Below, piece by piece: positions 17,157-22,586 of a stretch of DNA of 64,000 bases. Under the pieces are notes generated by a model, which searched no databases, had not been told where the DNA came from, and worked only from the letters and a program-made list of their open reading frames with translations. Each line of letters begins with the position of its first letter. The stretch's first letter is position 1. Position numbers and translations under genes: made by a program. The stretch comes from Aequorivita vladivostokensis (GTDB taxonomy: Bacteria; Bacteroidota; Bacteroidia; Flavobacteriales; Flavobacteriaceae). Location: contig NZ_JSVU01000005.1 of NCBI RefSeq assembly GCF_000952855.1, positions 124,001 through 188,000 on the forward strand, given 5' to 3'.

Positions 17157-17537
17157 ATGAAACAATACGGATCCCTTCATTACCGGGAAAACCTTAAGCG
17201 CAGAAGCTATACGAACCTCCAAAAACGTACCATAGTTACGGCCCTCGAACAGGGAAGGATGACCATTAAGGAGGCCCAGTCAGCCTACGGTATCAGATCG
17301 GGAAGAACCATAAGGGGTTGGTTATTAGAATATAGATCAGAAAAAGTCGAGATTTGTACTGAAAATACCCCGCCGATGGCCAGAGAAAAAGCATCCCCCG
17401 AAGACCCAGAGAAAGCTGCCCTGCAGAACGCACTGCAACAGGCAGAGCTCAAGATAAAGGCCCTGAACACCCTGATAGATGTGGCCGAGGAGCAGCTCAA
17501 GATCGACATCAGAAAAAAGTCTGGTGCCAAGCAGTGA
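17157..17537 (+). CDS. IS3-family transposase OrfA
   Basis: The 126-residue protein from the ATG carries the N-terminal DNA-binding half of an IS3-type transposase. A helix-turn-helix lies at about residues 20-65 (LQKRTIVTALEQGRMTIKEA, then YGIRSGRTIRGWL), and a C-terminal coiled-coil (ALQQAELKIKALNTLIDVAE) would mediate dimerisation. An in-frame TTG at 17145 could add four residues. The stop codon TGA overlaps the ATG of OrfB as TGATG, so OrfB is made by coupling or by a -1 frameshift as in other IS3 elements. GC content and codon use look higher than in the neighbouring genes, in line with horizontal origin. Confidence 0.88.
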   Translation: MKQYGSLHYRENLKRRSYTNLQKRTIVTALEQGRMTIKEAQSAYGIRSGRTIRGWLLEYRSEKVEICTENTPPMAREKASPEDPEKAALQNALQQAELKIKALNTLIDVAEEQLKIDIRKKSGAKQ

Positions 17538-18445
17538 TGAAAATGAAACAGGATTTTCCGCAATCCGGAATAGCCGTTTTATGCCGACTGTTTGGCAAGA
17601 CAAGGCACGCTTATTACGATTTTCTATGGCGAAAAGAGGAGGCCGTGGTCAAAGAGGATATCATTCTCCAAGAAGTGCTGGCCGTAAGGAAGGACCTGCC
17701 GCGGCTGGGAACAAGAAAACTGCACTATATATTACAGGACAGACTGATGCCGCATAAAATAACTCTGGGCAGGGACTATCTGTTCGATCTTCTCTCGGAA
17801 CATAAGTTGCTCGTGCGACAGCGAAAAAGAAAGGCATTGACCACCGACTCAAGACACTGGATGAGAAAGTATGGAAACCTGGTCAAGGGGCTCGTTGTGT
17901 CAAGACCGGAACAGCTCTGGGTCAGTGACATCACCTATATTCGGCTAACCAATCAGTGGGGATACCTGAGCCTGATAACGGATGCCTATTCCAGAAAGAT
18001 AATGGGGTACAGCTTCCGCCAAGACCTATTGGCGGAAGGTTGCATAGATGCCCTGGGAATGGCCATCAATAACAGAATGTACGATGCATCCCTTATCCAC
18101 CATTCCGACAGGGGTTCGCAATATTGTTCCCATAATTATGTAGCCGTATTATTGAAAAATAATATAGCCATCAGTATGACGGAGAACGGTGACCCTTATG
18201 AGAACGCACTGGCAGAAAGAGTCAATGGGATCATTAAAACAGAGTTCAATCTATACAGTAGTTTCTTGGGGTTTGAGCAGACCAATCAACAAATAGGGAA
18301 AAGCATCAAAGCCTATAATGAACTAAGGCCACACACAAGTTGTGACTATTTAACGCCCAATCAAGCGCATCTGCAATCAGGCAACCTGTACAAAAGATGG
18401 AAGAACTATAATAAGTATTTTAACTATGAAAAAACAGATGTATAG
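17537..18445 (+). CDS. IS3-family transposase OrfB (DDE integrase)
   Basis: This 302-residue catalytic subunit cuts and joins IS ends. About residues 1-110 contain an HTH_21-type segment (RKDLPRLGTRKLHYILQDRL, LLSEHKLLVRQRKRKA). The rve-type integrase core follows with the first Asp in LWVSDITYIR, the second in IHHSDRGSQYCS and the Glu in NALAERVNGIIKTEF, the usual DDE spacing. It ends with HTSCDYLTPNQAH, typical of the family. All catalytic residues are present and the frame is unbroken. The start is the ATG in the TGATG overlap with OrfA; a GTG one codon earlier is also in frame. Confidence 0.92.
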   Translation: MKMKQDFPQSGIAVLCRLFGKTRHAYYDFLWRKEEAVVKEDIILQEVLAVRKDLPRLGTRKLHYILQDRLMPHKITLGRDYLFDLLSEHKLLVRQRKRKALTTDSRHWMRKYGNLVKGLVVSRPEQLWVSDITYIRLTNQWGYLSLITDAYSRKIMGYSFRQDLLAEGCIDALGMAINNRMYDASLIHHSDRGSQYCSHNYVAVLLKNNIAISMTENGDPYENALAERVNGIIKTEFNLYSSFLGFEQTNQQIGKSIKAYNELRPHTSCDYLTPNQAHLQSGNLYKRWKNYNKYFNYEKTDV

Positions 18446-18481
18446 TCCTTTTAGGATTATCAGTTACATTTGTATAACTAT

Positions 18482-18529
18482 ATCAGGATTTATTCTTTAA
18501 CCTGTATAGTTATTTTAGGACGGGTCAAG
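18482..18529 (+). repeat. Direct repeat, copy 2 (solitary IS left end)
   Basis: This copy repeats the left IS end and its flank directly after the right end of the element. It is followed by a second GGACGGGTCA (18528-18537), a 10-11 bp tandem duplication. It may be the remnant of a second, tandem IS copy. Confidence 0.65.
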
Positions 18530-18563
18530 GACGGGTCACCTAAAACTCCTCCCCACGGATACT

Positions 18564-18607
18564 CCATAGCAAAGCCATAGCAAAGCCATAGCAAAGCCAT
18601 AGCAAAG
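18564..18607 (+). repeat. Four perfect 11-bp tandem repeats
   Basis: The unit CCATAGCAAAG occurs four times without change. It lies in the non-coding region right after the IS remnant. No coding or binding function is evident. The rest of 18538-18783 holds no gene, only a hairpin (GTAGGAAAA at 18618-18626 with TTTTCCTAC at 18635-18643). Confidence 0.85.
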
Positions 18608-18783
18608 TCATTAAAACGTAGGAAAACAGCCCTTTTTTCCTACAAAATAAAATCTATCCGAAAATATAACTGAAATGAGTGGTGAAAGACCCCCTTTAGA
18701 TAGCGCTTCAACTAACAATACAACACCAAATGAAATATTTAAATGGCAAAACCATTCCTATATTTCCAAATAATACTTCCCGC

Positions 18784-19737
18784 TTAAGAAATAATGGTCA
18801 TCGAAATAAAAATTCCATACGCCACGACTAATACAATTCCTCTTTTTCGGCCTAGTTGAAATGATTTGGGAAGAAACGCCAATGGAAGTAAGACCGCGGC
18901 AAAGCCAATCATCCAAAAAATATCATTGGTAAGCACCTCGTTGCTTTTAACGGCTATGGGCTGAATTATGGCGGTAATACCCAATACGGATGATATATTA
19001 AAGATATTTGAACCAATAAGATTTCCCAAAGAAATAGCTTTTTCCTTTTTTAGGGCGGCAATTACAGACGCTGCAAGTTCGGGGATGCTCGTGCCCACTG
19101 CAATCATGGTTACGGCTATTACACGCTCACTAACACCGAAATTTTCTGCCAAGGAAACGGCCCCACCTACCAAAAACTCACTTCCGGCATAAAGAGCGAC
19201 GCCTCCTATCAATAACCAAAGAATTATTTTAAAATTGGAAGCCTTGGACAAACCCTCGTCTATACCTTCGTCAACAGGCTGTGTGCCTCTCTGTTTTTTG
19301 GCTCTTCGTATCAAAATCCATAAATAGACAAAAAGCATAAGCAAAAGCGCAATCCCCTCGGATCGGGAAATCTGCATGCCACTTTTCAAAATAAAGTACA
19401 GCGCCACGGAAAGAATCATCATCACCGGCCAATTCAATTTATAGAAATCCTTATCTATGGCCAGTGGCGAGATAATCGCCGTGATCCCCAATACCAACCC
19501 AATGTTCGCAATATTTGAGCCCAGCACATTTCCTAAGGCAATATCAGAAAAACCATTAAGCGCGGCCTGCAGGCTCACCAAAAGTTCTGGGGCAGAAGTT
19601 GCAAATGAAACCACCGTGAGCCCAATCACCATTTTTGAAAGGTGAAGTTTAAAGGAAAGTGCCACTGAAGAACGGACCAAAAATTCACCGCCAACCACTA
19701 ATAATACCAATCCAAAAAATACTAAAAGATAATCCAT
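18784..19737 (-). CDS. Calcium/sodium antiporter (CaCA family)
   Basis: The 317-residue inner-membrane protein exchanges Ca2+ for Na+ or K+. About ten hydrophobic segments are arranged as two homologous halves. The signature alpha repeats are VIGLTVVSFATSAPELLVSL (about residues 33-52) and VTMIAVGTSIPELAASVIAAL near residues 210-230, each with the ion-binding Glu. A hydrophilic cytoplasmic loop (RRAKKQRGTQPVDEGIDEG) separates the halves. The start was moved 12 codons in from the longest frame so the protein begins MDYLLVFFGLVLLVVGGEFL, as other members do. It is monocistronic; the gene on the other side is divergent. Confidence 0.92.
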   Translation of the reverse strand: MDYLLVFFGLVLLVVGGEFLVRSSVALSFKLHLSKMVIGLTVVSFATSAPELLVSLQAALNGFSDIALGNVLGSNIANIGLVLGITAIISPLAIDKDFYKLNWPVMMILSVALYFILKSGMQISRSEGIALLLMLFVYLWILIRRAKKQRGTQPVDEGIDEGLSKASNFKIILWLLIGGVALYAGSEFLVGGAVSLAENFGVSERVIAVTMIAVGTSIPELAASVIAALKKEKAISLGNLIGSNIFNISSVLGITAIIQPIAVKSNEVLTNDIFWMIGFAAVLLPLAFLPKSFQLGRKRGIVLVVAYGIFISMTIIS

Positions 19738-19787
19738 AGAAAATAGTAATGCCCGCGAAGATACTAAATGCAAAAAAGAATTTGTTG

Positions 19788-19795
19788 TATATTTG
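19788..19795 (+). promoter_or_regulatory. Candidate -7 box of the secreted protein gene at 19874
   Basis: TATATTTG is a full -7 match, and transcription from it would start near 19802, 70 nt before the ATG. It also argues against the longer frame beginning at 19793. A TTG at the -33 distance is missing. Confidence 0.4.
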
Positions 19796-19873
19796 TTGCT
19801 ATCCCCGAAATTTTACTGTGCCCACGGTTCCCATTTTCTTTTACAAGACACATTTTTTAATTTAGATATACTT

Positions 19874-20746
19874 ATGAAAACACATATCAAAAAAGTGATT
19901 CAAAATCTTTCAGTCTTTTCTATTTTGGCATTATCCTGTTTCGCTTTTCCATCTTTTGGTCATAATACCGAAGCGCGAAATATTCAGAATAAGCTAATGC
20001 CAGGGAAACAGCTTACGCTGGTAATTACAAAAATGACAACGCTTGAGGAACTACAGAATATTAAGGAGCAGATGGAGGCCAACGGATTGGGGTTTGATTA
20101 TTCTAACGTGGTTTATAATGACAAAAACGAAATTATTGCCATTACCATTCGGTATAAGGACGGTAATAACAACTCAGGAAATTATAGCGTGAGCAGCGAG
20201 CATCCCATCAATGATATTGTAATAGTTTCTGAAGGAAGCCGGATTTCCATTAAAAGCGCCGGCAGCTCGAATCAGGCCTTTATTAGCCAAGGAAGTGGAA
20301 AACGGGATTTGGACGATTCTGATAAAAATTATAATGACCAACGCCGCGCCATGGAAGAAAGAAGAGCACAAATGAAAAAGGAAATGGCGGAAAGACGGGC
20401 CGAAATGAAAATGCGCATGCAAAACCGAAGGGATAGCCTGAACAAGGCAAATGGAGCAATAACCAAAAGTACCATGGACTTTAAAGGCTCTCCAAACGTG
20501 ATAACCAAAAACACTACCGATTTAGAGCTATTGGAGCTTCAAAAGAGCTACGATGCTGCGGATATTTCATTCAAGTACAATAATCTGGAGCGAAATGATA
20601 AGAACGAAATAACACATATTTCCATTACAATCGACAACAGAAACGGCTCTGTTTCTACTTCAACTTTTGGCAATGGAAAGGAAGGCATAAAAAACATCAC
20701 GTTGGCGGTAGATAAACAGCACACAATTATGAAAAGTGCCGAATAG
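19874..20746 (+). CDS. Secreted protein with two related beta domains and a charged helix
   Basis: The 290-residue protein starts with a signal peptide (MKTHIKKVIQNLSVFSILAL to SFGHN). Two copies of a similar domain follow, roughly residues 45-125 (LVITKMTTLEELQNIKEQME, then a KNEIIAITI strand) and 210-285 (TTDLELLELQKSYDAADISF, then a KNEITHISI strand). In other flavobacteria this domain is found in the periplasmic part of M56/BlaR1-type peptidases, as far as I recall. Between them lies an Arg/Glu/Met-rich single helix (about residues 155-190, ERRAQMKKEMAERRAEMKMR). The start was set by the signal peptide and a -7 box. Function is unknown; a free-standing sensor-domain protein is possible. 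Confidence 0.7.
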   Translation: MKTHIKKVIQNLSVFSILALSCFAFPSFGHNTEARNIQNKLMPGKQLTLVITKMTTLEELQNIKEQMEANGLGFDYSNVVYNDKNEIIAITIRYKDGNNNSGNYSVSSEHPINDIVIVSEGSRISIKSAGSSNQAFISQGSGKRDLDDSDKNYNDQRRAMEERRAQMKKEMAERRAEMKMRMQNRRDSLNKANGAITKSTMDFKGSPNVITKNTTDLELLELQKSYDAADISFKYNNLERNDKNEITHISITIDNRNGSVSTSTFGNGKEGIKNITLAVDKQHTIMKSAE

Positions 20747-20812
20747 GTTTTAACATCACTTTAAAAACTTTTTATCGATAAATGCCTACATTCATATTCA
20801 ATTTAAATAAAT

Positions 20813-20965
20813 ATGAAGAAGAAATTTTTCAAATTCCTTTCAAAAGTAAATAGCAAGCTGCTTCCTAGTTTTACAAAAAAGGGAGTGGATCTATCGAAGG
20901 CCTCAAAACTTCAAATGGCCATCTTTGCCTATAAATTGTGGGTCACAAAAAACGCTTTGGATTAA
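20813..20965 (+). CDS. Conserved 50-residue flavobacterial protein (often mislabelled SsrA-binding)
   Basis: A short basic protein beginning MKKKFFKFLSKVNSKLLPSF and ending AIFAYKLWVTKNALD. It resembles a small conserved Flavobacteriaceae protein that databases often call SsrA-binding protein, although it has no SmpB fold (SmpB is about 150 residues). Two amphipathic helices are predicted by eye. It overlaps the convergent apt gene by the four bases TTAA, which provide the stop codon on both strands. The function is unknown. It follows the secreted protein gene by 66 nt. Confidence 0.7.
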   Translation: MKKKFFKFLSKVNSKLLPSFTKKGVDLSKASKLQMAIFAYKLWVTKNALD

Positions 20966-21474
20966 AATTTCAGTAAAGATTGCACGGGATGGCTTCTAAG
21001 TTTGTTGATCCCCTTTAGAAATTCCAGTTCGAGCAGGAAATTACACTGCACAATCTCTCCGCCCAATTGTTCAATTAAATTACACGCAGCGCGCGCCGTT
21101 CCGCCTGTCGCCAAAACATCGTCGTGCAACAGCACCCGCTCTCCTTTTTTAATCGCATCTTCATGAATTTCAAGTGCATCAAGCCCGTATTCCAATTGGT
21201 ATGGCTCTTTTCTGGTTTTATAGGGAAGCTTCCCCGGTTTTCTGATGGGCACGAAGCCAGCATTTAGCTTTTGTGCCAAAAGTGTTCCGAAGAAAAAGCC
21301 GCGTGACTCTATAGCTGCAACTTTATCTATTTTTTTATCCCCAATTAAAACCACTAATTGCTCAACGCAACTGGCAACGGCCTCGCTATCGCCAAGCAAT
21401 GGAGTGATGTCCTTAAAATGGACGCCAGCCTTGGGAAAGTTTTCAATATTTCGAATATATTTAGTTAAATCCAT
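20962..21474 (-). CDS. apt: Adenine phosphoribosyltransferase
   Basis: Apt salvages adenine to AMP using PRPP. The 170-residue length is standard. The PRPP-binding motif is VLLHDDVLATGGTARAA at about residues 114-130. The N-terminal FPKAGVHFKDITPLL and the base-binding ESRGFFFGTLLAQKLNAGFV (about residues 56-75) with the flexible RKPGKLPYKT loop are all present. It starts 18 nt left of the promoter region of the tRNA-Arg repeat, which is divergent. Confidence 0.95.
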   Translation of the reverse strand: MDLTKYIRNIENFPKAGVHFKDITPLLGDSEAVASCVEQLVVLIGDKKIDKVAAIESRGFFFGTLLAQKLNAGFVPIRKPGKLPYKTRKEPYQLEYGLDALEIHEDAIKKGERVLLHDDVLATGGTARAACNLIEQLGGEIVQCNFLLELEFLKGINKLRSHPVQSLLKF

Positions 21475-21491
21475 ATTTTTGCAGGTATTAA

Positions 21492-21523
21492 TTTGCCTTG
21501 CAAGTTAAAAAGAAATATATTTG
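21492..21523 (+). promoter_or_regulatory. Promoter of the tRNA-Arg repeat array
   Basis: TTTG (21492-21495), a 20-nt spacer and TATATTTG (21516-21523) match the Bacteroidota consensus fully. Transcription should start near 21530 and run through both degenerate tRNA copies into the intact tRNA-Arg. Confidence 0.7.
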
Positions 21524-21548
21524 CACCCGCTTAAAGCGAAATTAATTC

Positions 21549-21620
21549 GGCTTTGTAGCGCATCCCGAACTCGATTCGGGAAGGTCTAGGTTTCCCAGAA
21601 GCGTAGGGGCCGGCAAGATC
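21549..21620 (+). pseudogene. Degenerate tRNA-Arg copy 1 with palindromic insertion and no anticodon arm
   Basis: The start GGCTTTGTAGCGCA matches the acceptor and D-stem 5' half of the intact tRNA at 21792. A palindrome (TCCCGA to TCGGGA, 21563-21581) then replaces the D loop. The anticodon arm is missing, and the T loop is replaced by CCC-AGAAGCGTA-GGGG. The 3' acceptor half reads CAAGATC. The sequence is followed by the same 36-nt spacer as copy 2. It cannot fold as a working tRNA. Confidence 0.8.
21563..21581. repeat. Palindromic element in the D loop of tRNA copy 1
   Basis: TCCCGAA and TTCGGGA pair around a short loop (ACTCGA to CTCGA). The same class of element, TCCCGATAGCTATCGGGA, sits at the same place in copy 2. 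Confidence 0.75.
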
Positions 21621-21623
21621 GCA

Positions 21624-21639
21624 AAAACTGCGAAGTTTT
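21624..21639 (+). repeat. Spacer hairpin with GCGA tetraloop, copy 1
   Basis: AAAACT and AGTTTT form a 6-bp stem closed by GCGA, a GNRA-type tetraloop. The identical hairpin lies at 21759-21774; both are inside a 36-nt spacer that is the same after both degenerate tRNA copies. Confidence 0.65.
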
Positions 21640-21656
21640 AAAAAATCTGAAATAAT

Positions 21657-21755
21657 GGCCTTGTGGCGCATCCCGATAGCTATCGGGAGAATAGCAGACC
21701 TGATTACGGCTCAAGAGGCTCCAGGTTTCCCCGAAGCGTAGGGGCTGGCAAGACC
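21657..21755 (+). pseudogene. Degenerate tRNA-Arg copy 2 with two palindromic insertions
   Basis: The sequence follows the intact tRNA-Arg at 21792 except for two replacements. The D loop holds the 18-bp perfect palindrome at 21671-21688, and the T loop holds CCCC-GAAGCGTA-GGGG (21729-21744). The anticodon loop TTACGGC with ACG is kept, but the anticodon stem (TCAAG for TCAGG), the D stem and the acceptor (CAAGACC) each carry mismatches. It is probably not a functional tRNA. Confidence 0.8.
21671..21688. repeat. Perfect 18-bp palindrome in the D loop of tRNA copy 2
   Basis: TCCCGATAGCTATCGGGA is self-complementary over all 18 bases. A decayed relative (TCCCGATAG then TTTTTGGGA) lies at 56281-56299. 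Confidence 0.8.
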
Positions 21756-21758
21756 GCA

Positions 21759-21774
21759 AAAACTGCGAAGTTTT
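21759..21774 (+). repeat. Spacer hairpin with GCGA tetraloop, copy 2
   Basis: Identical to the hairpin at 21624-21639, at the same distance behind the second degenerate tRNA. Confidence 0.65.
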
Positions 21775-21791
21775 AAAAAATCTGAAATAAT

Positions 21792-21865
21792 GGCCTTGTG
21801 GCGCAACTGAATAGCGCACCTGATTACGGCTCAGGAGGTTCCAGGTTTGAATCCTGGCAAGGTCA
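21792..21865 (+). tRNA. tRNA-Arg (anticodon ACG)
   Basis: The 74-nt sequence folds as a full cloverleaf: acceptor GGCCTTG/CAAGGTC with one G-T pair, D stem GCGC/GCGC, anticodon stem CCTGA/TCAGG with loop TTACGGC (anticodon ACG, read as ICG), and T stem CCAGG/CCTGG. The discriminator is A and CCA is not encoded. The D loop AACTGAATA has A instead of the usual second G, and the T loop TTTGAAT has T instead of C56, so the tertiary 19-56 pair would be A-U instead of G-C. It is the third and only intact unit of a tandem array behind one promoter. Confidence 0.9.
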
Positions 21866-21894
21866 CAAATAAATCACAAAAAAGGTGAATTACG

Positions 21895-21932
21895 GAAGCG
21901 AGTTTCAAAAATGAAGCTCGCTTCTTTTTTTT
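21895..21932 (+). terminator. Terminator of the tRNA-Arg transcript
   Basis: GAAGCGAGTTTC and GAAGCTCGCTTC pair over 12 bp (one G-T) around a six-base loop and are followed by eight T. The next 185 nt up to the gene at 22118 hold nothing I recognise. Confidence 0.85.
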
Positions 21933-22117
21933 AAACTCGCGAAGTGATTCTTTTTGTAATTTTCAAAGCGGAGGTTTACAGGAACCATGTTTAGTTAATC
22001 CCCGCAAGATCCCTCAGCGATAAACCAGGTTTTTGAGATACGTGGTTTTTTATGCTTTGATTTTTATAAAAACTTCAATTTTTTTAAGTATTTTGGACAT
22101 TTTAAAACCATCAAAAA

Positions 22118-22276
22118 ATGACCAAAATAGTTAAGGACTCCGACAACGAAAAAGAAAGAGACTATATTCTTCAGGACAATAAAAAAACCCGCTTCGGCGC
22201 AGGTTTTATTATTACTGTATTGATTATTTTAATAATAGCGGTAATCGTTTCAGGCTTGTACTTTGAGTGGTTTTAA
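22118..22276 (+). CDS. Small single-pass membrane protein (52 aa)
   Basis: The protein starts MTKIVKDSDNEKERDYILQD, a charged N-terminus, followed by one transmembrane segment at about residues 29-48 (AGFIITVLIILIIAVIVSG) and a short LYFEWF tail. No family is recognised. The frame ends with TAA inside the TTAA that is also the clpS stop codon on the other strand. The clean hydrophobic segment, acidic leader and gene-tight end support it being real, but there is no clear promoter; a TATTTTGG at about 22089 is only an approximate -7 match. Confidence 0.6.
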   Translation: MTKIVKDSDNEKERDYILQDNKKTRFGAGFIITVLIILIIAVIVSGLYFEWF

Positions 22277-22548
22277 ATTATTTCTGCGCTCAATCCCGCT
22301 TCCAACAGCATCGTACAGCGCGGTTTTAATTCGTTAAATTCTCCTGTTTTCACGGTACATTTTCCTTTATAATGCACAATAATCGAGCATTGCTCGGCCT
22401 GTTCTGGGGTATGTTCGCAAGCGAAAATTAGGCTATTAATAACGTGATCAAACGTGTTTACATCATCGTTGTAAAGCACAATTTCATTGAGATTGCTCTC
22501 CTTTTCTGCAACCTCTACCTCTTCTTGGATTTTTTCTCTGGTACTCAT
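22273..22548 (-). CDS. clpS: Clp protease adaptor ClpS
   Basis: ClpS delivers N-degron substrates to the Clp ATPase. The 91-residue protein has the typical core from NEIVLYNDDVNTFDHVINSL (about residues 21-40) with the N-end-residue pocket Asn/Asp, and the C-terminal KGKCTVKTGEFNELKPRCTM. The family C-x-x-x-V-K-x-G pattern is clear. It is preceded on the same strand by prmA 38 nt away and converges with the 52-residue membrane protein. Confidence 0.93.
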   Translation of the reverse strand: MSTREKIQEEVEVAEKESNLNEIVLYNDDVNTFDHVINSLIFACEHTPEQAEQCSIIVHYKGKCTVKTGEFNELKPRCTMLLEAGLSAEII

Positions 22549-22586
22549 ACTATCGTTTGTAAAATTCCTAATACAAATGAAATTTA

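Larger units (their letters stand above)
17112..18485 (+). mobile_element. IS3-family insertion sequence
   Basis: A two-gene element of about 1.37 kb. The left end reads TGTATAGTTATTTTAGGAC and the right end, in reverse complement, TGATATAGTTATACAAATG, giving short imperfect inverted repeats starting with TG as in IS3 elements. No clear short target-site duplication is visible. About 47 bp containing the left end and its flank (17091-17138) recur in direct orientation just after the right end (18482-18529). Both transposase genes are open and the DDE residues are present, so the copy may be active. The exact ends are my estimate. Confidence 0.7.

Noticed and set aside
17479-17757. A 92-residue frame overlapping OrfA and OrfB
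   Set aside because: It is the third frame of the transposase gene with no similarity to IS proteins.
17112-18540. Integrated prophage or conjugative element around the IS
   Set aside because: Only transposase genes are present; no integrase, relaxase, phage structural gene or att-like repeat flanks a larger region. The tRNA-Arg nearby carries no integrated element beyond its own repeats.
18564-18607. The 11-bp tandem array as a CRISPR
   Set aside because: The units are contiguous and far too short, with no spacers between them and no cas genes in the window.
19793-19873. Upstream extension of the secreted protein with the duplicated domain
   Set aside because: A TATATTTG box overlaps its first codons, and the signal peptide starts at 19874.
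20270-20300. NQAFISQGSG in the secreted protein as a curlin repeat
   Set aside because: It occurs once, outside an 11-residue periodicity, so the resemblance to NQAFIKQIG in the 487-residue curlin is most likely chance.
20813-20965. Calling the 50-residue protein SmpB (SsrA-binding)
   Set aside because: SmpB is about 150 residues with an OB fold; this protein is too small and has no such motif. The label is probably a propagated error.
21586-21819. A 77-residue minus-strand frame with an internally repeated peptide across the tRNA array
   Set aside because: The repeat follows the DNA repeat of the degenerate tRNA copies; there is no ribosome binding site or start context, and it lies antisense to a tRNA.
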